Positions 1-8,682 of a stretch of 8,982 nt of DNA are shown here, in pieces. A program made the translations under genes and the position numbers. The stretch is from Enterobacteriaceae bacterium (GTDB lineage Bacteria; Pseudomonadota; Gammaproteobacteria; Enterobacterales; Enterobacteriaceae). Under the pieces are notes generated by a model. It was not told the origin of the DNA and did no database searches. It saw nothing but the letters and a program-made list of their open reading frames with translations. The stretch's first letter is position 1. Each line of letters starts with the position of its first letter. The DNA lies in contig JALAGK010000557.1 of assembly GCA_022712475.1 (NCBI GenBank), positions 1 through 8,982 of the forward strand, given 5' to 3'.

Positions 1-3265
<3,265 letters not shown>

Positions 3266-3276
3266 AGCGATACGGC

Positions 3277-3310
3277 AAAAACAAAAACGGCGTGTTACAG
3301 GAACACGCCG
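3277..3310 (-). terminator. Intrinsic terminator after crp
   Basis: Read on the minus strand, a perfect 9-bp stem (CGGCGTGTT / AACACGCCG, positions 3302-3310 and 3288-3296) with a 5-nt loop is followed by TTTTTGTTTTT (3287-3277). This is a textbook Rho-independent terminator starting 12 bp after the crp stop. Its U-tract ends only about 11 bp before the yhfK start codon, so it should separate crp and yhfK transcription. Confidence 0.93.
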
Positions 3311-3321
3311 CTCGCAGCAGA

Positions 3322-3954
3322 TTAACGCGTGCCGTAGACGACGATAGTTTTACCGTGTGCGGAGATCAGGTTCTGATCTTCCAGCATCTTCAGGATACGG
3401 CCTACCGTTTCGCGTGAACAGCCCACAATCTGGCCGATTTCCTGGCGTGTGATTTTTATCTGCATGCCGTCCGGGTGCGTCATGGCATCAGGCTGTTTAG
3501 CCAGATTCAGTAACGTCTGGGCGATACGGCCAGTCACATCAAGGAAGGCGAGGTTACCGACTTTCTCTGAAGTGACCTGCAGACGGCGAGCCATCTGTGA
3601 GGACAGGCGCATAAGGATATCCGGGTTGACCTGGATTAGCTGGCGGAATTTCTTGTAGGAAATTTCAGCCACTTCACAGGCCGCTTTAGCACGCACCCAG
3701 GCACTGCGCTCCTGGCCTTCTTCAAACAGGCCAAGCTCGCCAATAAAATCTCCCTGGTTGAGGTAGGAGAGGATCATTTCTTTACCCTCTTCATCCTTAA
3801 TCAGGACAGCAACGGATCCTTTCACGATATAATACAGCGTCTCAGCTTTCTCACCCTGATGAATCAGTGTGCTCTTCGATGGATACTTGTGAATGTGGCA
3901 ATGAGACAAAAACCATTCGAGAGTTGGATCTGTTTGCGGTTTGCCAAGCACCAT
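3322..3954 (-). CDS. crp: cAMP receptor protein (catabolite activator protein)
   Basis: CRP is the cAMP-dependent global regulator of carbon metabolism. It binds DNA as a dimer and contacts RNA polymerase. The product is 210 residues, the family length. Numbering without the initiator Met, the cAMP-binding beta-roll is intact with GELG (71-74), R82 and S83, plus T127 and S128 in the dimer helix. The activating regions are visible as residues 156-164 (AR1), H19/H21/K101 (AR2) and KDEE 52-55 (AR3). The C-terminal helix-turn-helix (about 168-191) carries R180, E181 and R185 for DNA recognition. Against the E. coli sequence I remember, only residues 90 (Thr to Ala) and 118 (Ala to Ser) differ. 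The start is fixed by this match and by GAGG at 3968-3965, 10 nt upstream. A strong terminator follows. The gene is divergent from yhfA. Confidence 0.98.
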   Translation of the reverse strand: MVLGKPQTDPTLEWFLSHCHIHKYPSKSTLIHQGEKAETLYYIVKGSVAVLIKDEEGKEMILSYLNQGDFIGELGLFEEGQERSAWVRAKAACEVAEISYKKFRQLIQVNPDILMRLSSQMARRLQVTSEKVGNLAFLDVTGRIAQTLLNLAKQPDAMTHPDGMQIKITRQEIGQIVGCSRETVGRILKMLEDQNLISAHGKTIVVYGTR

Positions 3955-4232
3955 GCGCGGTTATCCTCAGTTATATACGACGGCCATTTGACCCAGGCGT
4001 TGTAATCATGTTTGTTCCGGCCTGCAAATGGCGTCAGAAAGGCCTGTAATCAGTAAAGTTTTGCCTAATTGTGAACTTCACTACTACGAATAAATAACGG
4101 TCTTGTTTTAGCATAGCTTTTTCCAGGTGTCTTCTATTGTCTCGTTTCAGCTTGACCCATGTCGCCTTCTGTTGCCAGTTTTCATCAAGGCGCATACTCT
4201 GTGGGGATTGAGAAGCTACTGGAGTGTTTAAA
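3955..4232. promoter_or_regulatory. Divergent crp / yhfA control region
   Basis: The 278 bp between the crp and yhfA starts must hold promoters for both directions. From the crp side, only the ribosome-binding segment (GAGGATAACCGCGC before the ATG) looks like the E. coli leader I remember; the DNA upstream of it appears unrelated. A single CRP-like half site with an inverted arm, GTGAACTTCAC, lies at 4071-4081, but its spacing does not fit the TGTGA-N6-TCACA operator. Towards yhfA, CATACT at 4193-4198 could be a -10 element with TTGCCA at 4172-4177, although the 15-bp spacer is short. GGAG at 4221-4224 is the yhfA ribosome-binding site. In E. coli, CRP controls its own gene from this region; the exact sites here cannot be placed by eye. 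Confidence 0.6.
3983..4032 (-). promoter_or_regulatory. Hairpin in the crp 5' leader
   Basis: On the crp transcript strand, an 8-bp perfect stem (GCCATTTG at 4032-4025 with CAAATGGC at 3990-3983) is extended after a 3-nt bulge by CAGG/CCTG (4024-4021 with 3997-3994), enclosing a loop of about 23 nt. The stem ends 28 nt before the crp ATG, just upstream of the ribosome-binding site. I recall a different hairpin at nearly the same distance in the E. coli crp leader. A role in translation or mRNA stability is inference. Confidence 0.55.
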
Positions 4233-4649
4233 ATGCAGGCACGAGTGAAGTGGGTAGAAGGACTGACTTTTCTGGGCGAATCAGCCTCCGGACATCAGGT
4301 GCTGATGGACGGCAACTCAGGCGATAAAGCGCCAAGCCCGATGGAGATGGTGCTGATGGCAGCAGGGAGTTGTAGCGCAATCGATGTGGTGTCCATTTTG
4401 CAAAAAGGACGTTATAGCGTGACGGATTGTGAAGTGAAGCTAACTTCTGAGCGCCGGGAAGAGCCACCCAGGATGTTTACCCGTATTAATCTGCACTTTA
4501 TTGTTACCGGCCCGGATCTCAAAGACAGCGCCGTGGCGCGTGCGGTGGACTTGTCAGCGGAGAAATACTGCTCGGTGGCGCTGATGCTGGGTAAAGCGGC
4601 GGAGATTACGCACTCTTATGAGATGATAAACGGTAGCCAGAGTGTCTGA
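4233..4649 (+). CDS. yhfA: OsmC family protein YhfA
   Basis: This is a small cytoplasmic protein of the OsmC/Ohr superfamily. Many members are thiol peroxidases that reduce organic hydroperoxides with a pair of cysteines; the physiological substrate of YhfA is not established as far as I know. Both expected cysteines are present, C47 in AGSCSAIDV at the start of the long central helix and C113 in EKYCSVALML. The motif GDKAPSPMEMVLMAAG (30-45) is characteristic of the family. The ATG at 4233 gives 138 residues and reproduces the known N-terminus (MQARVKWVEG), with GGAG 8 nt upstream. A GTG at 4224 in the same frame would add three residues but overlaps that GGAG, so ATG is preferred. The gene is divergent from crp and convergent with prkB. 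No clear terminator follows its stop. Confidence 0.94.
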   Translation: MQARVKWVEGLTFLGESASGHQVLMDGNSGDKAPSPMEMVLMAAGSCSAIDVVSILQKGRYSVTDCEVKLTSERREEPPRMFTRINLHFIVTGPDLKDSAVARAVDLSAEKYCSVALMLGKAAEITHSYEMINGSQSV

Positions 4650-4678
4650 TTCTCGTGAGTTAACGTTCAGTGGGTGTT

Positions 4679-4767
4679 CCGTTCACAATCGGGCTGTTGC
4701 CGATTAAGTGGAATATTCTGTTCACGTGAAGCCCGGCTACCAATGTAGCTTCATTTGCGGTGAACGG
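4679..4767 (+). ncRNA. Candidate structured RNA domain closed by an 8-bp stem
   Basis: CCGTTCAC (4679-4686) pairs with GTGAACGG (4760-4767). Inside are hairpin AATCGG/CCGATT (4687-4692 with 4700-4705, stacked directly on the outer stem) and hairpin GCTAC/GTAGC (4736-4740 with 4745-4749) flanked by TGAA/TTCA (4727-4730 with 4750-4753). The whole makes a three-way-junction-like fold of 89 nt. A 10-bp palindrome, TTCACGTGAA (4721-4730), competes with part of it. Strand and expression are unknown, and no family is recognised. Confidence 0.35.
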
Positions 4768-4989
4768 GCAAAGAGGGCTACCGCAGCCCTATGCAATCTC
4801 CGGCGGCCCCGCAACAAAATCGCCGCCCTTGGGGCAGTGCGCTCACCTCCCGGCGCTGCGCCTGCGGCCGGCTCGGCTCGCCACCCTGTTTACTCGGCCC
4901 CTCCCTGGGCCTCGCCCCTACGGGGACAACGCCTGCGGCATTGTTCAAAATTGCTCCCGGCAATTTTGTCGCCTGGCCCGCCATTCATG

Positions 4990-5051
4990 GCGGGCTGACC
5001 TTGTTTTCCGGCCTCCGGTTCGCCGATTTCAGCGGAGGTCAGCAACCCCGC
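4990..5051 (+). ncRNA. Candidate C4/CI-like antisense RNA fold
   Basis: An extended hairpin is formed by GCGGG (4990-4994) with CCCGC (5047-5051) and TGACCT (4996-5001) with AGGTCA (5036-5041). The arrangement GGGCTGACCT ... AGGTCAGCAACCCCGC resembles my memory of the C4 antisense RNA of phage P1/P7 and the CI RNA of satellite P4, in which a similar stem presents short segments that pair with the target leader. An alternative inner stem, CCTCCG/CGGAGG (5012-5017 with 5033-5038), competes for the same 3' strand. No antirepressor or P4-type gene is present downstream, so if related it would be an orphan or relic. The fold is seen; the family is tentative. Confidence 0.35.
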
Positions 5052-5126
5052 ACTGTGAGCCTGTGCGCTTCAATCACGATGTATGTCTCTACCAGCCCGA
5101 TCACTCTCACGTGTTCATCCGAAGCG

Positions 5127-5199
5127 GCATGAATTTGTCTTTCGGTCCTGGGATTGCCGATTTCATCGGGGCCTGCATCTCCGTACTGTAAATTCATGC
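5127..5199 (+). ncRNA. Candidate structured domain closed by a 10-bp stem
   Basis: GCATGAATTT (5127-5136) pairs perfectly with AAATTCATGC (5190-5199), extendable by two G-U pairs. The interior holds hairpin CCGAT-TTC-ATCGG (5157-5169). The motif GCCGATTTCA inside it (5156-5165) also occurs at 5022-5031 in the preceding fold, which suggests the two domains are related or act together. No family is recognised and there is no evidence of transcription. Confidence 0.3.
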
Positions 5200-5240
5200 G
5201 TTTCAGTCGCAAGGAATGGCGCAGTTAGTCTGCAAAGAAG

Positions 5241-5264
5241 AAAAAGGCCCGATAATTCGGGCCT
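5241..5264 (-). terminator. Intrinsic terminator after prkB
   Basis: On the minus strand an 8-bp perfect stem (AGGCCCGA with TCGGGCCT, 5264-5257 and 5252-5245) with a 4-nt loop is followed by a T-run (5245-5241) that continues as TTTTTCTTCTTT. It lies 58 bp past the prkB stop. On the plus strand the hairpin is followed by TCTTAG, so it would be a poor terminator for yhfA or the structured region. Confidence 0.88.
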
Positions 5265-5321
5265 CTTAGAAAAAATGCATAACCAGGCTGTGCTTTTTTT
5301 ATGGCGGCCGTTGGTGGGGCG

Positions 5322-6191
5322 CTATTCAATCTTTCGGCCTTCCATCAGCCTTTTGACCAGCGGCAGCATAATCAGCTCCATCGCCAGCCCCATTTTGCCG
5401 CCAGGCACCACCAAAGTGTTGATGTGTGAGATAAAGGAGCCTTGCAGCATAGCCAGCAACCACGGGAAGTCGATATTTTCCAGGTTGCGGAAATGGATAA
5501 CGACAAAGCTTTCATCCAGTGAAGGGATGGTTTTGGCCGCAAACGGGTTGGAGGTGTCCACTGTTGGCACGCGCTGGAAGTTAATATGGGTACGTGAGAA
5601 CTGCGGCGTGATGTAGTTAATGTAATCTTCCATCGAGCGTACCACCGAGTCCATGACCGCTTCGCGCGAGTGCCCGCGCTCGCTCATGTCGCGCACCAGC
5701 TTCTGTATCCACTCCAGGTTGACGATAGGCACCACGCCTACCAGCAGGTCCACATGCTGTGCAACGTCGTGCTGTGGCGTGACGACGCCGCCGTGCAGCC
5801 CTTCATAGAACAGGACGTCGGTTGGCTCTGGCAACGGCTGCCACGGTGTGAAGGTTCCGGGCACCTGGTTCCAGGGGACGGCTTCGTCGTAGGTATGCAG
5901 GTATTTACGCGACTGGCCGCTACCGCTTTTACCGTATTCCATAAAGGTATCCTGCAGAAGGCCAAAGTCATTAGCATCGGGGCCAAAGTAGCTGATGTGC
6001 CGACCAAGATCGCGCGCTTTGCGGATTTCCATGTCCATTTCCGGGCGCGTGTAGCGGTGAAAGCTGTCGCCTTCGACTTCTGCGGCGTGCAGGCCGAGTT
6101 GGGCAAAGATTTTGCGAAAGGCGAGGCTGGTGGTGGTGGTTCCTGCGCCGCTGGAACCGGTAACGGCGATGACCGGGTGTCTGGCTGACAT
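5322..6191 (-). CDS. prkB: Phosphoribulokinase-like P-loop kinase PrkB
   Basis: This belongs to the phosphoribulokinase/uridine kinase superfamily. The 289 residues equal the E. coli PrkB length, and the sequence follows that protein closely along its whole length. The Walker A loop GSSGAGTT is at residues 12-19, followed by EGDSFHRY (40-47) with the likely catalytic Asp42, and a Walker B-like segment LFYEGLHGG (127-135) with Glu130. Although the family includes the Calvin-cycle enzyme, enterobacteria have no such cycle, so the real substrate is unknown and the name rests on homology. The ATG at 6191 matches the known N-terminus, with GGAG about 11 nt upstream. It lies 81 bp downstream of yheU. 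That gap holds a possible -10 TATACT (6258-6253) without a good -35, so it may share the yheT-yheU transcript or have a weak promoter of its own. A terminator follows at 5264-5241. Confidence 0.93.
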   Translation of the reverse strand: MSARHPVIAVTGSSGAGTTTTSLAFRKIFAQLGLHAAEVEGDSFHRYTRPEMDMEIRKARDLGRHISYFGPDANDFGLLQDTFMEYGKSGSGQSRKYLHTYDEAVPWNQVPGTFTPWQPLPEPTDVLFYEGLHGGVVTPQHDVAQHVDLLVGVVPIVNLEWIQKLVRDMSERGHSREAVMDSVVRSMEDYINYITPQFSRTHINFQRVPTVDTSNPFAAKTIPSLDESFVVIHFRNLENIDFPWLLAMLQGSFISHINTLVVPGGKMGLAMELIMLPLVKRLMEGRKIE

Positions 6192-6272
6192 AGCTTCACA
6201 ACTCCATGAGTAACAAAGGACAGAGGCTTGTGACTTTTGTTGTTATCGCGCAAGTATAGCCGACAGCCGCCC

Positions 6273-6491
6273 TCACTCGTGGAACTGTGAACGGGGCATA
6301 ATGTTGACCGTTTCATGCAGTTCTGACCATACCACGACCGCCTCACCGCGCTGAAGCTGTCTTTTAACGTCCTCCACCTTTTGCGCCAGTGAACGCTCGC
6401 TTTCGCCATAGTCTGTGCCTTCGCGCAGTACGAAGGTTTCGATCAGGTTGTCCAGCGTCTCTGGAGGAATGTCCTGCCACGGAATAATCAT
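6273..6491 (-). CDS. yheU: UPF0270 family protein YheU
   Basis: This small acidic protein of 72 residues has the length and motifs I recall for E. coli YheU (MIIPWQ at the start, [11 protein letters not shown] at about 20-30, [14 protein letters not shown] at about 51-64, and the ending MPRSQFHE). Its function is unknown; no signal peptide, membrane span or catalytic motif is visible. A longer in-frame reading from 6545 exists, but the ATG at 6491 is preferred. It overlaps the yheT stop in an ATGA arrangement, has GGAG 8 nt upstream inside the yheT coding sequence, and matches the family N-terminus. The 4-bp overlap implies translational coupling with yheT. Confidence 0.93.
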   Translation of the reverse strand: MIIPWQDIPPETLDNLIETFVLREGTDYGESERSLAQKVEDVKRQLQRGEAVVVWSELHETVNIMPRSQFHE

Positions 6492-7510
6492 GCGTTTGGC
6501 TCCAGGAACTGGCTCAGCCAGTCGGGAATGCGCTGTTCCAGCCACATCTGCGGGCGGCGCAGCGTACCGCCGACAAACCCAACGTGGCCACCATGCTCGG
6601 TAAGCTGGTACTCAATGTTGGCAGGTAGCTGGGCCAGATCAGGAATGACGTGACTATCCATAAACGGATCGTCTTTGGCGTGAATAATCAGCGTTGGCGT
6701 TGTGATATCGGGCAGCATCGGCAGCGCGCTGCACTGGCGGTAATAATCAATGGCATCGCGAAAACCATGGATTTTGGCGGTGATCAGGTTATCGAAATCA
6801 CGAATGCGGCGAATGCGCTTAAGCTGTTCCGGTAGCACCGGTAGTGAACCCGGCCAGGCTTTGAGCTTGCGGCTGGCGTTGCCTTTAAGCAGGTTCAGCA
6901 GGTAGTGCTGGTAAAAGCGCGAGAAGCCCTTTTCCATGTGATAACAGCAGTGTTCCAGCATGAGTGGCGCAGAGACCACCACGCCAGCGTTAAGGCCACA
7001 CGACCGGCCCTGGCGCGCCATCAGGCAGGCCAGCATATTGCCTCCAAGAGAAAACCCGACGGCGGCAGTCGGTGCCTGGCCGTAAGTTTTGCCAAGCCAG
7101 TCCAGAAAGAAGCTGGCGTCTTCGGTTTCACCGGAGTGATAGATGCGCCCCATGCGGTTTGGCTCACCGCTACAGCCGCGAAAGTGCATCACCACACCGA
7201 GCCAGCCACGCTGTTGAGCCGCGTGAATCAGCCCGTGGGCATAAGGGCTGTGCAAACTGCCTTCCAGACCGTGAAACACCACCAGGCGCGGCTTATGGCG
7301 CGCGTGCTCCGGCGGTTCGCTCCACGCCAGGTCCACAAAGTCTCCATCCGGCGTATCCAGCCGCTGCCAGTGCGGTGTGAACTGCACGCGGCGGCGAATT
7401 ACGCGCGGCAGCATGGTTTGCAGATGCGGGTTACGAGCACCGGGCATCGGGCAAAACGACTGGGGTTGGCTCTGTGTTGGCTGGATGTCTGCGGATGTAA
7501 TGTCTGTCAT
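6488..7510 (-). CDS. yheT: Alpha/beta hydrolase YheT (YbgG/UPF0017-type esterase family)
   Basis: This 340-residue alpha/beta hydrolase has the same length as E. coli YheT. It is probably a cytoplasmic esterase or lipase-like hydrolase of unknown natural substrate. The nucleophile elbow is GFSLGGN with Ser154. The oxyanion region FHGLEGS starts at residue 79, the acid is probably Asp281 in AKDDPFMD, and the catalytic His is probably His309 in EHGGHVGF (His306 is the alternative). The motif [11 protein letters not shown] (109-119) is typical of this hydrolase family. The N-terminal 20 residues are less conserved than the rest. The ATG at 7510 gives the family length, but only a weak Shine-Dalgarno sequence is visible. 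Its TGA overlaps the yheU ATG, so the two form an operon. A promoter candidate lies 32-60 bp upstream. Confidence 0.93.
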   Translation of the reverse strand: MTDITSADIQPTQSQPQSFCPMPGARNPHLQTMLPRVIRRRVQFTPHWQRLDTPDGDFVDLAWSEPPEHARHKPRLVVFHGLEGSLHSPYAHGLIHAAQQRGWLGVVMHFRGCSGEPNRMGRIYHSGETEDASFFLDWLGKTYGQAPTAAVGFSLGGNMLACLMARQGRSCGLNAGVVVSAPLMLEHCCYHMEKGFSRFYQHYLLNLLKGNASRKLKAWPGSLPVLPEQLKRIRRIRDFDNLITAKIHGFRDAIDYYRQCSALPMLPDITTPTLIIHAKDDPFMDSHVIPDLAQLPANIEYQLTEHGGHVGFVGGTLRRPQMWLEQRIPDWLSQFLEPNA

Positions 7511-7541
7511 TGCGTGCGAATGTTCGGCTAATTTGTTGCTT

Positions 7542-7570
7542 ACTATACCGCCTTGCGGACGTTGTGTTTA
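7542..7570 (-). promoter_or_regulatory. Sigma-70 promoter candidate for yheT-yheU
   Basis: Read on the minus strand, TAAACA (7570-7565, 4 of 6 to the -35 consensus) and TATAGT (7547-7542, 5 of 6 to the -10 consensus) are separated by exactly 17 bp. The -10 lies 32 bp upstream of the yheT start. The spacer contains a small inverted repeat (CCGC/GCGG around 7550-7558). Confidence 0.55.
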
Positions 7571-7632
7571 GGTTTTGGGGCGGTAAGTGATTGCGCTGGC
7601 GCTAAATGCGCGCCGCGCGGATGGTGGCTGTT

Positions 7633-7932
7633 TTACAGAAAGCCGTCGGTTTTGAGCATTTTCTCAGCGGTGCTCATGTCGGTGTTCAGTTCGCTTTCAT
7701 CGTTTTCCAGCAGCTGTGCGTGCTTCTGGCGAAACGCCTGGTGCAGCGCATTTAACGTTTCCACTTTGCGGGCATGTAGTGTGCTTTCGCTGCCGTGTTT
7801 TTCAAGCTGCTTAGACAGCGTCTGGCCTTTTTCAATAATCTCGCGCACCACCGGTAAATAGCGTTGCAGGAATTTTGTGCCGGGTTCTACGTCGCGCGGG
7901 TCGTTAACCATGCATTCCTGAATCAGGCGGGC
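7633..7932 (-). repeat. Tandem gene duplication, copy 1 (partner 8683-8982)
   Basis: The last 300 bp of this gene and the 300 bp at 8683-8982 encode colinear 99-residue segments with about 61 percent identity by manual count and no gaps, both ending at equivalent stop codons. The DNA is recognisably similar as well. The divergence indicates an old duplication, or two paralogues acquired together, rather than a recent copy. Confidence 0.8.
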
Positions 7933-8637
7933 GTATTTGATGATGCCTTCAAGGGCGTTATTAATATCACTCGGCAGGTTTTGAAACGCTTGCAGCTTGG
8001 CGATATCGTCATCAAACGGTGCGGGCGTGGTCTTTGGCTGTGGCTGCGAAACGGCAGTTTGAACGGGGGCTTTTTTTGCCGGAGCGTTAGTAGATTTGGT
8101 TTGCGGGCGTGAGCCGAGCTTTCTGAACATTTTCACCCGGCGGCGGGCCGTGATAATGGCGAAGATGCCGAGCGCGGTCAGGTAATAAGGATGATCAATC
8201 AGACTACCGTAGGCTTCGCGATAGCCCACAATAGCCAGCGCGCCGAGGATGATGTACCAGACATGCATTTTGCCCAGCGCGGGCAGGGCGCGAATCAGAT
8301 AAATGACCAGCGCCATGCTGCCTGCCCAGAAAGGCGTTGCCAGCGCATCGCCAGAGGTCAGTATCAGCCAGCCAGCGCCGGCTGCAACGCCTGCGGTGAA
8401 GGCGCTTCTGTCAAACAAAAACGTGCGCCACAGTGTGAACACGCCCACCAGGCAAAAGATGGAGATTGAACCCTGGAGGTTATTTTCTTTTGTGGGTATC
8501 GCGGTGAGGTTTTGGGCGTGCAGTAGCGCGCTATCCACAAAGCCGCTGGTAATTACCAGCAGCACCAGAAATATGACAACGCGTTTCCACAGTTTATTGG
8601 TCAGCGTTGAGGCTAAAGTTGGGGGAGTCGCGTTCAC
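7633..8637 (-). CDS. Membrane protein with XpaC-like (5-bromo-4-chloroindolyl phosphate hydrolysis family) C-terminal domain
   Basis: This 334-residue protein has about five to six hydrophobic spans in its first half (about 18-35, 56-73, 80-96, 104-118, 125-139 and 150-164). A low-complexity Ala/Pro/Gln/Lys/Thr linker follows (about 175-208), then a charged helical domain (209-334). The helical domain has the hallmarks I associate with the XpaC/halogen-hydrolysis family: FLQRYLPVV (257-265), a long helix-forming middle, and an ending with LLENDESELNTDMSTAEKML. Despite the name, the biochemical role is not established; homologues often sit beside telA (toxic anion/tellurite resistance). The start is GTG at 8637 with AAGAGA about 7 nt upstream. 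It lies 45 bp downstream of a tandem paralogue, probably in one operon, and 122 bp before yheT with no clear terminator. The family call rests on motif memory; the membrane topology is read from hydrophobicity. Confidence 0.72.
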   Translation of the reverse strand: MNATPPTLASTLTNKLWKRVVIFLVLLVITSGFVDSALLHAQNLTAIPTKENNLQGSISIFCLVGVFTLWRTFLFDRSAFTAGVAAGAGWLILTSGDALATPFWAGSMALVIYLIRALPALGKMHVWYIILGALAIVGYREAYGSLIDHPYYLTALGIFAIITARRRVKMFRKLGSRPQTKSTNAPAKKAPVQTAVSQPQPKTTPAPFDDDIAKLQAFQNLPSDINNALEGIIKYARLIQECMVNDPRDVEPGTKFLQRYLPVVREIIEKGQTLSKQLEKHGSESTLHARKVETLNALHQAFRQKHAQLLENDESELNTDMSTAEKMLKTDGFL

Positions 8638-8682
8638 CGGTATTCTCTTGTGTTGTCTTGCGCCCTGATGATACTGGCTCGG

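Larger units (their letters stand above)
4650..5321. other. Highly structured intergenic DNA between yhfA and prkB, possible relic of a mobile element
   Basis: These 672 bp separate two convergent core genes and hold no convincing protein gene. The part from about 4790 to 5060 is GC-rich and open in all three plus-strand frames, with translations rich in Arg, Pro, Ala and Cys and no domain. Instead there is a dense run of inverted repeats: 4679-4686/4760-4767, 4687-4692/4700-4705, 4774-4779/4785-4790, 4802-4807/4822-4827, 4896-4900/4907-4911, 4946-4954/4960-4968 (9 bp perfect), 4976-4984/4987-4995 (9 bp perfect), 4990-5051, and 5127-5136/5190-5199 (10 bp perfect). The sequence reminds me of stretches in enterobacterial genomes near P4-like satellite genes (ash or icd-like), but that is memory, not a search. 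No integrase, tRNA or flanking direct repeat is visible. The prkB terminator lies at its right end. Confidence 0.6.

Noticed and set aside
4071..4081. GTGAACTTCAC as a CRP operator for autoregulation
   Set aside because: The arms are separated by one base, not six as in TGTGA-N6-TCACA, and the second half site in the correct register is poor. Left as a weak note only.
4708..5191. Overlapping plus-strand reading frames of 96-143 codons in the structured region
   Set aside because: All three frames are open because the DNA is GC-rich, the translations are Arg/Pro/Cys-rich without domains, the starts lack ribosome-binding sites, and the same DNA is filled with inverted repeats. Better explained as structured non-coding sequence.
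5277..5300. T-run at 5294-5300 as a plus-strand terminator for yhfA
   Set aside because: The preceding GCA...TGC pairing is only about 3 bp and no stable stem adjoins the T-run.
4650..5321. CRISPR array or insertion sequence in the gap
   Set aside because: No regularly spaced direct repeats, no terminal inverted repeats bounding the region, no target-site duplication and no transposase.
5670..6188. 172-codon plus-strand frame opposite prkB
   Set aside because: Mirrors prkB codon structure; no independent start signal or domain.
6905..7531. 208-codon plus-strand frame opposite yheT
   Set aside because: Antisense shadow of yheT; low-complexity translation with no family resemblance.
7571..7632. 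GC-rich hairpin near 7598-7614 as terminator of the XpaC-like gene
   Set aside because: A GGCGC/GCGCC stem is possible, but no T-run follows on the minus strand.
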